Positions 15,403 to 24,117 of a stretch of 64,000 nt of DNA are shown one piece after another. The DNA comes from JALYLC01 sp963743275. Its GTDB lineage: Bacteria > Actinomycetota > Thermoleophilia > Gaiellales > JALYLC01. The DNA is taken from positions 372,001-436,000 of the forward strand of contig CAVUPB010000008.1 in NCBI GenBank assembly GCA_963743275.1, given 5' to 3'. Made by a program: the position numbers and the translations under genes. Every line of letters starts with the position of its first letter. Positions within the stretch are counted from its first letter, which is position 1. The notes beneath the pieces are model-generated. The model ran no database searches, was not told the DNA's origin, and saw nothing but the letters and a program-made list of their open reading frames with translations.

Positions 15403-16845
15403 ATGGCCGCCACCGCGACCCGCACGCTCAAGAACTTCGTCAACGGCGAGTACGTCGAGCCGCAGTCCGGCCGCTACTCCGACGTCGTCAATCCCGCCAC
15501 GGGCGAGACCTACGCGCAGGCCCCCATCTCGGGCGAGAGCGATGTCGACGCCGCCTACGGCGCCGCGTCCGCGGCGTTCGAGGAGTGGCGCGACTCGACT
15601 CCGGCGGAGCGCCAGCTCGCGCTCCTGCGCTTCGCCGACGCCATCGAGGCCCGCGCGGACGAGTTCGTCGCGGCCGAGGTCGAGAACACGGGCAAGCCGC
15701 GCGCGCTCACGGCCTCGGACGAGATCCCGCCGATGGTCGACCAGATCCGCTTCTTCGCCGGCGCGGCGCGCGTGCTCGACGGGCGCTCGGCGGGCGAGTA
15801 CATGCGCGGCATGACCTCGTTCGTCCGCCGCGAGCCGATCGGCGTCGTCGGGCAGGTCACGCCCTGGAACTACCCGCTGCTGATGGCGACGTGGAAGATC
15901 GGCCCGGCGCTCGCCGCGGGCAACACGATCGTGCTCAAGCCGAGCGACACGACGCCCGCCTCGACGCTGCTGATGGCCGAGGTCGCGGCGGAGTTCTTCC
16001 CGCCCGGCGTCTTCAACGTCATCTGCGGCGATCGCGACACCGGCCGCGCGCTCGTGTCGCACCCGACCCCGCAGCTCGTGGCGATCACGGGCTCCGTGCG
16101 CGCGGGCATGGAGGTCGCGTCCGCCGCGTCCTCCGACCTCAAGCGCGTGCACCTCGAGCTCGGCGGCAAGGCGCCGGTGATCGTCTTCGACGACGCCGAC
16201 ATCGCTCTGGCGGCCGAGACGATCGCGGTCGGCGGCTACTTCAACGCCGGCCAGGACTGCACGGCGGCGACGCGCGTGATCGCGTCGCCCAAGGTCTACG
16301 CCGACATCGTCGACGCGCTGGCCGAGCAGGCCAAGGGCACCAAGACGGGCATGCCGGACGACGAGGACGTGCTCTTCGGGCCGCTCAACAACGCGAATCA
16401 GTACGAGCGCGTCGCGGCCATGGTCGACGCCGCGCCGGGGCACGCGCATCTCGCCGCGGGCGGCCATCGCATCGCCGGCCCCGGGTTCTTCTACGAGCCC
16501 ACGGTGATCTCGGACCTGCGGCAGGACGACGACATGATCCAGAACGAGATCTTCGGGCCCGTCATCACGGTGCAGCCGTTCAGCGACGAGGACGAGGCGG
16601 TGAAGTGGGCCAACGGCGTGCAGTACGGCCTCGCGTCGTCGGTCTGGACGACGAACCACGGTCGCGCGATGCGCGTCGCCCGCCGTCTCGACTTCGGCTG
16701 CGTCTGGATCAACACGCACATCCCGCTCGTCGCCGAGATGCCGCACGGCGGCTTCAAGCACTCCGGCTACGGCAAGGACCTCTCGATGTACGGCTTCGAG
16801 GACTACACGCGCATCAAGCACGTGATGACGAATCTCGACGCCTGA
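15403..16845 (+). CDS. NAD-dependent aldehyde dehydrogenase (aminobutyraldehyde dehydrogenase-like)
   Basis: 480 residues. GQVTPWNYPLLMATWKIGPAL (cofactor and oxyanion Asn), the catalytic Glu in LELGGKAP, and the nucleophile Cys in NAGQDCTAATR are all present, with IFGPVITV near the C-terminus. The set FFNAGQDC-T-A with PLNNANQ and the PHGGFKHSGYGKD end matches the gamma-aminobutyraldehyde/betaine-aldehyde branch. ATG 15403 has an AGGAGG site 7-12 nt upstream. The next gene, an LLM oxidoreductase, starts at the following base. Substrate is likely an omega-aminoaldehyde, by family resemblance. Confidence 0.92.
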   Translation: MAATATRTLKNFVNGEYVEPQSGRYSDVVNPATGETYAQAPISGESDVDAAYGAASAAFEEWRDSTPAERQLALLRFADAIEARADEFVAAEVENTGKPRALTASDEIPPMVDQIRFFAGAARVLDGRSAGEYMRGMTSFVRREPIGVVGQVTPWNYPLLMATWKIGPALAAGNTIVLKPSDTTPASTLLMAEVAAEFFPPGVFNVICGDRDTGRALVSHPTPQLVAITGSVRAGMEVASAASSDLKRVHLELGGKAPVIVFDDADIALAAETIAVGGYFNAGQDCTAATRVIASPKVYADIVDALAEQAKGTKTGMPDDEDVLFGPLNNANQYERVAAMVDAAPGHAHLAAGGHRIAGPGFFYEPTVISDLRQDDDMIQNEIFGPVITVQPFSDEDEAVKWANGVQYGLASSVWTTNHGRAMRVARRLDFGCVWINTHIPLVAEMPHGGFKHSGYGKDLSMYGFEDYTRIKHVMTNLDA

Positions 16846-17775
16846 GTGGCACCGCCGCGGCTGATCCTCGTCCTCAGCGAGAACTGGACGCTGACGTCAC
16901 CGCGTGACCTGCGCTCGCTCGTCCGCATCGCCGTCGAGGCGGAGGCGGCGGGCGTCGACGCGGTCATGCTCAGCGAGCACGTGGTGCTCGGTCCGGCCTC
17001 GGGCGCGGCCGGCATCATGGGCAACCCGCGCGATTACGCGGCGCCGGGCAACCAGGATCCGGCGACGCCGTGGCCGGACTCGATCGTGCTCGCGTCGGCG
17101 ATCGTCGCGGCGACGACGCGCCTGCGCGTCGCGCTGGCGGCCGTGATCGCGCCTCTGCGGCACCCGCTGCTGCTCGCCAAGCAGCTCGCGACGCTCGACC
17201 TGCTGAGCGAGGGCCGTCTCGTCGTGCAGCCCACGGTGAGCTGGCACGAGCAGGAGTACGAGGCGCTCGGGGTGCCGTTCCATCAGCGCGGGGCGATCCT
17301 CGACGAGCAGCTCGAGGCCATGGCGGCGGCCTGGCGCGACACGCCGGCGGCCTTCGCGGGCGCGCATTTCCGCTTCGCCGACGTCTACCTCGAGCCCAAG
17401 CCGTTCCGGCCGGAGGGGCCGCGCATGTGGTTCGGCGGCCAGTCGCTGCATCCCGCGCTGCTGCGGCGCCTCGTGCGCTACGGCCACGGCTTCCACCCGT
17501 TCGGCTCGCCGACGGCTGCGGAACTCGAGCAACTGCGGGCCGCGATGGCCGAGGCCGGCCGGGACGTCGCCGATCTGGAGATGGTCGGCGGCATCCGCGG
17601 GACGTTCGCGGACGAGACGAGCGTCGCCGACCTCGGCCGCGCGGCGGAGGCGATCCCGGGGCAGCTCGCGCAGGGCTATACGTCGATCTGCTTCAAGCCG
17701 TCGATGTTCACGGACGACATCGACCAGGTCGGGTCGCTCTGCCGCGAGCTGGTCGAGCGCGTCGCGGTGCTGTAG
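16846..17775 (+). CDS. LLM-class (luciferase-like) flavin-dependent oxidoreductase
   Basis: 309 residues of the bacterial luciferase-like fold: AGVDAVMLSEHVVLG, RVALAAVIAPLRHPLLLAKQLATLDLLSEGRL and EPKPFRPEGPRMWFGG are family landmarks. Actinobacterial members of this type usually use F420 or FMN with a range of substrates; the cofactor cannot be fixed from sequence alone. GTG 16846 abuts the stop of the aldehyde dehydrogenase, implying an operon. The C-terminus ends just before a decayed HNH endonuclease on the other strand. Confidence 0.85.
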   Translation: MAPPRLILVLSENWTLTSPRDLRSLVRIAVEAEAAGVDAVMLSEHVVLGPASGAAGIMGNPRDYAAPGNQDPATPWPDSIVLASAIVAATTRLRVALAAVIAPLRHPLLLAKQLATLDLLSEGRLVVQPTVSWHEQEYEALGVPFHQRGAILDEQLEAMAAAWRDTPAAFAGAHFRFADVYLEPKPFRPEGPRMWFGGQSLHPALLRRLVRYGHGFHPFGSPTAAELEQLRAAMAEAGRDVADLEMVGGIRGTFADETSVADLGRAAEAIPGQLAQGYTSICFKPSMFTDDIDQVGSLCRELVERVAVL

Positions 17776-17779
17776 CTCG

Positions 17780-18480
17780 CCAGCGATCGAGCGCGGCCGG
17801 CAGCGCAGGTCTGCGGTCAGCGAGGGTCCGTGTGGCTGGTTGGCGGTGATGGCGCGTCGGATTCGTCTGCGAAGGTGGGGTGCTCGCCGTGGCCGCGTGC
17901 GTGGATGGTGGTCGTGCAGGTGCTTGTGATGGGGGGCGAGCAGGATGAGGTGTCGAGCCGGTCTTGCCACCAAGCGCGACCGGTACGACGTGGTGTGCTT
18001 CGAGCTCGCGGGCCGCCGTGCAGCCGGGGTATTGGCAGTGGGATGAGCGTTGTGCAGCGCGCGTTGTTGTGCGTAGGAGGCGCAGCGTCCTACGCGTGAG
18101 TGCAGCAGGTCGCGGCCGCTTGGCTTGATTGTGAGGCGGCGTGCGTCGCAGGCGAGTCGCTCGGCGGTCTCGGGGCTGAGCGGTCGCGGTCTCGAGCAGC
18201 GGCGGCGCATCCTTGCTGATGTGCACGATCAGGGTCGTGGGGCTGCGCCTCGCGCAGCCGTCGGTGCCGCCGTACTGCGCCGAGTGTGACGGCGCGTCGG
18301 CGCCGATGTGGTCGGTGGAGCCGGCTGCTTGTCGGCGGCGCGCTGGGTCTTGGCGATGCTCCAGATGGCCTGCTCGAACGCGGCGCTTCGAGCGGCAGCC
18401 GCGGGCGTGGTCGAGCGCGGGAGGTAGGCGACGCCGTGAGCGTGGCAGGCGCTGCGGTACGTGTCTGTGCCGCCTCATCA
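17780..18480 (-). pseudogene. Decayed DUF222/HNH endonuclease gene
   Basis: Minus-strand translations in different frames carry pieces of the DUF222-HNH family: HISKDAPPLLE, LSPETAERLACDARRLTIKP, CQYPGCTAARELEAHHVVPV (Zn/HNH block), LGGKT, LILLAPHHKHLHDHH and RAITANQPHGPS. They lie in family order but need several frame changes, and the N-terminal DUF222 part is only partly recognisable. The gene is therefore broken. Such genes are numerous and mobile in actinobacteria. The rest of the stretch to 18817 contains two hairpin repeats and nothing else recognised. Confidence 0.85.
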
Positions 18481-18494
18481 CGGGTTGGTGTCAG

Positions 18495-18531
18495 CTTCCA
18501 AGTGGCACTCGCGGTGGGTGTCATTTGGAAG
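18495..18531. repeat. Imperfect hairpin repeat, copy 1
   Basis: Arms of 14 bp (CTTCCAAGTGGCAC and GTGTCATTTGGAAG, 12 of 14 pairs) around a 9-nt loop TCGCGGTGG. It is a diverged relative of copy 2, 130 bp away, sharing the CCAAGTGGCAC arm and a CGCGG loop. Confidence 0.7.
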
Positions 18532-18634
18532 TCCTCGACACGCTGACTGCGAGGAACCTCTTGCGAGGTCAGGAACGGCGCCGGTCTCGAGGCCGCGGCT
18601 CGGCCGGCGTCCGATCGCGCGCACGCCGCGGATG

Positions 18635-18665
18635 CCAAGTGGCACCCGCGGCGAGTGCCACTTGG
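18635..18665. repeat. Perfect hairpin repeat, copy 2
   Basis: Perfect 11-bp arms CCAAGTGGCAC and GTGCCACTTGG around a 9-nt loop CCGCGGCGA. It sits in a gene-free stretch between the HNH remnant and the GNAT gene. Confidence 0.75.
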
Positions 18666-18817
18666 ACGCACCCGGCCAAGGGCCGGCTGGCCTGGAACCT
18701 CCCGGGAGCAGGAGGACGCCGCCGCTCTTCGCATCGCAAGATGTCCCTCGGAGTCCGCGGGGCGAGGTCTTCGCAGGAGCACTCGCCGGATGGTCGAACG
18801 CCGCTCGGGCGCTTCGC

Positions 18818-19294
18818 TCAGAGCAGGAGCCCCATCATGATCGAGTCCCAGAGCTCGCCGCTCGCGCGGCGGTACTGCTTCACGCGCAGGCCCTCCTCCA
18901 CGAAGCCGCATTTGCGGTAGAGCGCAATCGCCGGCGCGTTCGTCGGAAAGACCTCGAGACAGAGCTTGTGCAGCCCCTTGGCGCGCGCCCACTCGATCGC
19001 GGCGGGCAGGAGCGCGGAGCCGACGCCGCGTCCCCGCCAGTCGGCGGCGACGAGCATTCCGATCTCGCCGTTCCCGAAGCGGCTGACCTCGACGTGGACA
19101 TGGCCGACGATCCGCCCGCCGGCGTCGGCCACGAGCGCTGCGTCCGCGCTGCGCGCGAACAGCTCGGTGCGCGCCTCGATGTCGATGGGCGGCTCGGTGC
19201 CGATCCGGTCACGCTCGGCGGCGACAGCGGCGAACAGCTGCGCCAGGGCGGGCGCGTCGTCCGGTCGCGCCCCCCTGATGTCGAACGTCGCCAT
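18818..19294 (-). CDS. GNAT-family N-acetyltransferase
   Basis: 158 residues. The acetyl-CoA-binding motif A appears as IGMLVAADWRGRGVGSALL (the R-x-x-G-x-G/A loop), followed by AIEWARAKGLHKLCLEVFPTNAPAIALYRKCGFVEEG, the standard motif-B region with LYRKCGF. This is a single-domain GNAT. Its substrate cannot be inferred; the neighbour on the same strand is a deacetylase-like amidohydrolase (25 bp away), so an acetylation/deacetylation pair is conceivable. Confidence 0.9.
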   Translation of the reverse strand: MATFDIRGARPDDAPALAQLFAAVAAERDRIGTEPPIDIEARTELFARSADAALVADAGGRIVGHVHVEVSRFGNGEIGMLVAADWRGRGVGSALLPAAIEWARAKGLHKLCLEVFPTNAPAIALYRKCGFVEEGLRVKQYRRASGELWDSIMMGLLL

Positions 19295-19318
19295 CAGGAC
19301 ACCCCGTCCGTCGTCGCT

Positions 19319-20431
<1,113 letters not shown>

Positions 20432-20496
20432 GCGGACGACTCTACCGGCGCCGGAGCGGTACGTTTCGCACCACCCTGTATGAGGAGCGAGGAAGC

Positions 20497-21747
20497 ATGA
20501 GCCTGCCCGCACTGCTCGGCGGCGATCCCGTCGCCGGAGCAGATACGTATCCGTCCTGGCCGCAGTGGGGCGAGCGCGAGCGCGAGGAGCTGCTCGCCAC
20601 GCTCGACTCGGGCGCCTGGTGGACCGGGGACGGCGACCGCGCATTCCGCTTCGCGGGCGAGTTCGCGCGCTTCCAGGGGGCGACGGGCGGCCTGCCGTTC
20701 ACGAACGGGACACACACGCTCGAGGCGGCGCTCGTGGCGTGCGGCGTCGGCGAGGGCGACGAGGTGATCGTGCCGGGCATGACGTTCGTCGCGAGCGCGA
20801 CGGCCGTGCTCGCGGTCAACGCCACGCCCGTGATCGTCGACGTCGACCCCGACACGCTCTGCATCGACGTCGCCGCCGCCGAGGCGGCGATCACGCCGAG
20901 GACGCGCGCCGTCATCGCGGTGCACGTCGCCGGCGCCATGAGCGACCTCGACCTGCTCGTTCCGCTCTGCGAGGGCCGCGGGCTGCACCTGATCGAGGAC
21001 TGCGCACACGCGCACGGCTCGCAGTGGCGCGGCCGCGGCGCCGGCAGCTACGGCTCGTTCGGCAGCTTCTCGATGCAGCAGGGCAAGCTCATGACCGCGG
21101 GCGAGGGCGGAGCGCTGATCGGGAACGACAAGGCCCTGCTCGAGGCCGCGTGGAACTACGCCGACTGCGGCCGCGAGCGCGGGCGCTGGTTCTACCACCA
21201 CGCCACGATCGGCTCCAACTTCCGCATGACGGAGTGGCAGGGCGCGGTCCTGCTCGGTCAGCTCGAGCGCTTCCCCGAGCAGCACGCGACGCGCAACGCC
21301 AATGCGATCGCGCTCGGCGAGGCGCTGGCGGAGATCCCGGGCCTGCGCGCCCAGAAGCGCGACGAGCGCATGGACAGCCAGGGCAACTACTGCTTCGTCT
21401 TCCACTTCGACCACCGCGAGTTCGCGAACATGCCGCTGCGCCGCTTCGAGGAGGCGCTCGAGGCCGAGGGCATCCCACTCGGCGTCAGCTATCCGTCGCT
21501 CTCCGATCTCGAGCTCTTCCGCACGGCCAACTTCGCGCCCACGCGGCGCAGCCTGGCGCCGGCTGCGGACTACGAGCACCTGCTGCTGCCCGTCGCCGAG
21601 CACGCGGCGGCCTCGACGGCCTGGCTCGAGCACCGCATCCTGCTCGCCGATCGCGACCGCGTGCTGCGCGTCGCCGAAGCCGCCGCTCGCATCCGCGAGC
21701 ACGCGGCCGCGATCATGGAGAAGATGCCGATCGGCGCCGGCGCGTGA
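20497..21747 (+). CDS. DegT/DnrJ/EryC1/StrS-family PLP aminotransferase
   Basis: 416 residues. PLP-binding landmarks: GTHTLEAAL (phosphate site), DEVIVPGMTFVASATAV, VIVDVDPDTLCID, LIEDCAHAHG, and the Schiff-base Lys197 in FSMQQGKLMTAGEGG. Later SNFRMTEWQGAVLLGQLERF is characteristic. These enzymes usually transaminate keto-sugars in cell-surface or secondary-metabolite glycan synthesis. ATG 20497 has a GAGGAAG site. Its stop overlaps the Gfo/Idh dehydrogenase start by 4 nt (GTGA), so the two are likely to act on the same compound. Confidence 0.92.
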   Translation: MSLPALLGGDPVAGADTYPSWPQWGEREREELLATLDSGAWWTGDGDRAFRFAGEFARFQGATGGLPFTNGTHTLEAALVACGVGEGDEVIVPGMTFVASATAVLAVNATPVIVDVDPDTLCIDVAAAEAAITPRTRAVIAVHVAGAMSDLDLLVPLCEGRGLHLIEDCAHAHGSQWRGRGAGSYGSFGSFSMQQGKLMTAGEGGALIGNDKALLEAAWNYADCGRERGRWFYHHATIGSNFRMTEWQGAVLLGQLERFPEQHATRNANAIALGEALAEIPGLRAQKRDERMDSQGNYCFVFHFDHREFANMPLRRFEEALEAEGIPLGVSYPSLSDLELFRTANFAPTRRSLAPAADYEHLLLPVAEHAAASTAWLEHRILLADRDRVLRVAEAAARIREHAAAIMEKMPIGAGA

Positions 21748-22697
21748 CGCCGCGCCTCGCGCTGCTCGGCTGCGGCTGGGTGGCCGACATGCACGCGCGC
21801 GCCGCCGCAGCGTGCGGACACGCGGTCGTGGGCGTCGCCAACCACCGCCTCGAGTCGGCCGAGCGCTTCGCGCGCGAGCACGCGATCGAGCGCGTCACGA
21901 CCGACTGGCGCGCGCTCGCGAGCGCGGACGACGTCGACGCCGTGGTCGTCTGCACGCCCAACGCGCTGCACGCCGAGCAGGCGATCGCCGCGCTCGCGGC
22001 CGGCAAGCACGTCCTCTGCGAGAAGCCCATGGCGACGACCACGGCCGACGCCGAGGCGATGCTCGCGGCTGCGGCCGAGCACGACCGGCTGCTGCTCGTC
22101 CTGCATCCGTGGCGGCATCACCCGGCGGTGATCGCGCTGCGCGATGCGATCGCGGCCGGCGACCTCGGGCGCGTCGTGCGCACGCACGGCTACGGCGTGC
22201 ACGCCGACTGGGGCCCGAGCGGCTGGTTCACGGATCCGGCCCTGGCGGGCGGCGGCGCGCTCGTCGACATGGGCATCCACGCCATCGACACGGCGCGCTT
22301 CCTGCTCGGCGAGCCGATCGCGCGCCGCGTCGCGGCGTCGATCGCGACGGCCTACGGCGACTACGCCGTCGACGACGACGGCATCGTCCTGATCGAGTGG
22401 GAGGGCGGCGCGCGCTCGGTCGTGGAGTCCGGCTGGTGGCAGCCGCACCTCGGCGGCTACGAGGCCGATACCGAGGTCTACGGGAGCTCGGGCTACCGGC
22501 GCATCTGGTCGCGCGAGCAGCCGCCCGGCTACGTGCACTGCGAGCTCAGCCTCTTCGTCGCGCAGATGCGCGATTCGATGGCGCGGGTCGCCGCCTGGCG
22601 GCCCGGCACGCCGTCGCCCGTACACGGCCTCGCGGCGCTGCGCATCTGCGAGCAGGCCTACGCCGCCGCGCGCGTCCCCTCCGGCCATGACGGCTGA
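21744..22697 (+). CDS. Gfo/Idh/MocA-family NAD(P)-dependent dehydrogenase
   Basis: 317 residues. Rossmann start LALLGCGWVADMHARAAAAC, VCTPNALHAEQAIAALAAGKHVLCEKPMA (the EKP motif) and GGGALVDMGIHAIDTARFLLG (the D..H pair of the C-terminal domain) define the family. GTG 21744 overlaps the upstream stop by four bases. It probably oxidises or reduces a sugar made into the substrate of the DegT enzyme; the real substrate is unknown. It overlaps the following FMN reductase by 11 bp. Confidence 0.92.
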   Translation: MTPRLALLGCGWVADMHARAAAACGHAVVGVANHRLESAERFAREHAIERVTTDWRALASADDVDAVVVCTPNALHAEQAIAALAAGKHVLCEKPMATTTADAEAMLAAAAEHDRLLLVLHPWRHHPAVIALRDAIAAGDLGRVVRTHGYGVHADWGPSGWFTDPALAGGGALVDMGIHAIDTARFLLGEPIARRVAASIATAYGDYAVDDDGIVLIEWEGGARSVVESGWWQPHLGGYEADTEVYGSSGYRRIWSREQPPGYVHCELSLFVAQMRDSMARVAAWRPGTPSPVHGLAALRICEQAYAAARVPSGHDG

Positions 22698-23247
22698 CCG
22701 CCCGCTCCGCGTCGCGGGCATCGCCGGCAGCCTGCGGCGCGCCTCGTTCAACCGCGGCCTGCTGCGCGCAGCCATCGAGCTTGCGCCGGTCGGGATGACG
22801 ATCGACCCACTGGAGATCCGCGACCTGCCGCACTACGACGCCGACCTCGATCTCGAGGGCGGCCCGGAGGTCGTGCGCGCGTTCAAGGCCGCCATTCTCG
22901 CCGCCGACGGCATCTTCATCGCGACCCCCGAGTACAACTACTCGGTCCCGGGTGCGCTCAAGAATGCGCTCGACTGGGCCTCGCGGGCGCCCGAGCGGGC
23001 GCTCCAGGACAAGGCCGTCGCGATCGTGGGGGCGACGCCCGGGCGCTGGGGCACGGTGCGCAGCCAGTTGGCGCTCAAGCAGGTGCTGATGTTCCCGTCC
23101 TGCCGCGTCATGCCGGCTCCGCTGATGACGATCGCCGGAGCGCGCGAGCACTTCGACGAAGACGGCAACCTCACCGACGCCGAGACGCGCGCGCAGCTCA
23201 TCGCGGTGCTCGACGCGTTCGCGACCTGGATCCAGAAGGTCGAATAG
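22687..23247 (+). CDS. NADPH-dependent FMN reductase (flavodoxin-like)
   Basis: 186 residues. The N-terminal loop GIAGSLRRASFNRGLLRAA binds the FMN phosphate, and ATPEYNYSVPGALKNALDW is the second flavin-binding signature of the FMN_red (ChrR/NQO-like) family. The function is probably quinone or flavin reduction; chromate reduction is a known side activity of the family. The start overlaps the end of the preceding gene. A palindrome of the GGGGYCAGRCCCC type follows the stop. Confidence 0.9.
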   Translation: MTADRPLRVAGIAGSLRRASFNRGLLRAAIELAPVGMTIDPLEIRDLPHYDADLDLEGGPEVVRAFKAAILAADGIFIATPEYNYSVPGALKNALDWASRAPERALQDKAVAIVGATPGRWGTVRSQLALKQVLMFPSCRVMPAPLMTIAGAREHFDEDGNLTDAETRAQLIAVLDAFATWIQKVE

Positions 23248-23251
23248 CCGT

Positions 23252-23276
23252 GCATTCGGGGCCAGGCCCCGAATGC
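23252..23276. repeat. Palindrome with GGGGCCAGGCCCC core
   Basis: Perfect 12-bp arms (GCATTCGGGGCC and its complement) around a single A. The core differs from the usual GGGGTCAGACCCC by compensating changes. It lies between the FMN reductase stop and the padR promoter and could also terminate transcription. Confidence 0.8.
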
Positions 23277-23289
23277 GTGGGCAAGTTCC

Positions 23290-23321
23290 TTGACATCTTC
23301 TCAGTCGCGATATATCGTGAC
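23290..23321 (+). promoter_or_regulatory. padR promoter with palindromic operator
   Basis: A TTGACA -35 element at 23290-23295 is followed at 15-17 nt by a TATATC/TATCGT -10-like sequence. Overlying the -10 is the palindrome CGATATATCG, extending to a near-perfect 18-bp inverted repeat (23304-23321, GTCGCGATATATCGTGAC). This AT-containing element stands out in GC-rich DNA and fits the ATAT-type sites of PadR regulators, so autoregulation is likely. Confidence 0.65.
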
Positions 23322-23353
23322 GAATCGTTAACTATCGAGGAGCACTCTCTACG

Positions 23354-24016
23354 ATGACCAAGTCACACAGACGACAGCAGTTCGACATCCTGTTCATGGC
23401 AGCGGGCCCCGGTGGGCCGGAGGGCCACGGCCCCGGCGGCCACGGACCGGGTGGCCACGGGCGCCGCGGGCGCCGCTACTTCCAGAGCCGCGAGGGCGGC
23501 TTCCCCGGCTTCCTCGGCCGCGGGCCGAGGGCGGGACGCGGCGACGTCCGCGCCGCGATCCTCGCGCTGCTCGCCGAGCAGCCGATGCACGGCTACCAGA
23601 TCATGCGCGAGCTCGGCGAGCGCAGCGGGGGCGTCTGGCGCCCCAGCCCCGGCTCCATCTACCCGACGCTGCAGCAGCTCGAGGACGAGGAGCTCGTCCG
23701 CCCCGAGACCGGCGACGGCGGCCGGCGCGTCTTCGCGCTGACCGACGCCGGGCGCGAGGCCCAGGCGGCCGCCGCCGGCGGCCCCGCCCCCTGGGACGAG
23801 GTCGGCGCCGAGGGCGACACCAGCGCGCTCGAGCTGCGCGACCTGGTCGGCCAGGTCGTCGCGGCCGCCCGCCAGGTGCTGCACGCCGGCGAGCCCGCGC
23901 AGATCGCGCAGGCCAAGGATGTCCTCAGGGACGCCCGCCGCAAGCTCTACCGCATCCTCGCGGAGGACTCTCCGGAGGCTCCCGAGACGGCAGCGAGCGA
24001 GACCGACCCGAAGTAG
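23354..24016 (+). CDS. PadR-family transcriptional regulator with Gly/His-rich N-terminus
   Basis: 220 residues. The winged helix is RGDVRAAILALLAEQPMHGYQIMREL through RPSPGSIYPTLQQLEDEELVRPE, the PadR signature. The C-terminal part is helical (DLVGQVVAAARQVLHAGEPAQIAQAKDVL). Unusually, residues about 18-40 form a run of GHGPGG-type repeats followed by RRGRR, a possible metal or nucleic-acid binding extension. The start ATG 23354 follows a GAGGAG site. Its promoter carries a palindromic operator. Confidence 0.9.
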   Translation: MTKSHRRQQFDILFMAAGPGGPEGHGPGGHGPGGHGRRGRRYFQSREGGFPGFLGRGPRAGRGDVRAAILALLAEQPMHGYQIMRELGERSGGVWRPSPGSIYPTLQQLEDEELVRPETGDGGRRVFALTDAGREAQAAAAGGPAPWDEVGAEGDTSALELRDLVGQVVAAARQVLHAGEPAQIAQAKDVLRDARRKLYRILAEDSPEAPETAASETDPK

Positions 24017-24020
24017 CCGC

Positions 24021-24102
24021 GCGCAACGTCGGGGTCAGACCCCGGCGTTGCGCCACGCGTAAACGAGCGACTGCACGATTGGGGTCTGACCCCAATCGTG
24101 CA
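24021..24102. repeat. Inverted pair of GGGGTCAGACCCC palindromes
   Basis: Element 1 (24021-24053): outer arms GCGCAACG and CGTTGCGC with core GGGGTCAGACCCC. Element 2 (24072-24102): arms TGCACGATT with core GGGGTCTGACCCC, a perfect 31-bp palindrome. The cores are in opposite orientation. Located between padR and the adenine deaminase gene. Confidence 0.85.
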
Positions 24103-24117
24103 CGCTACGGTCCGGGC

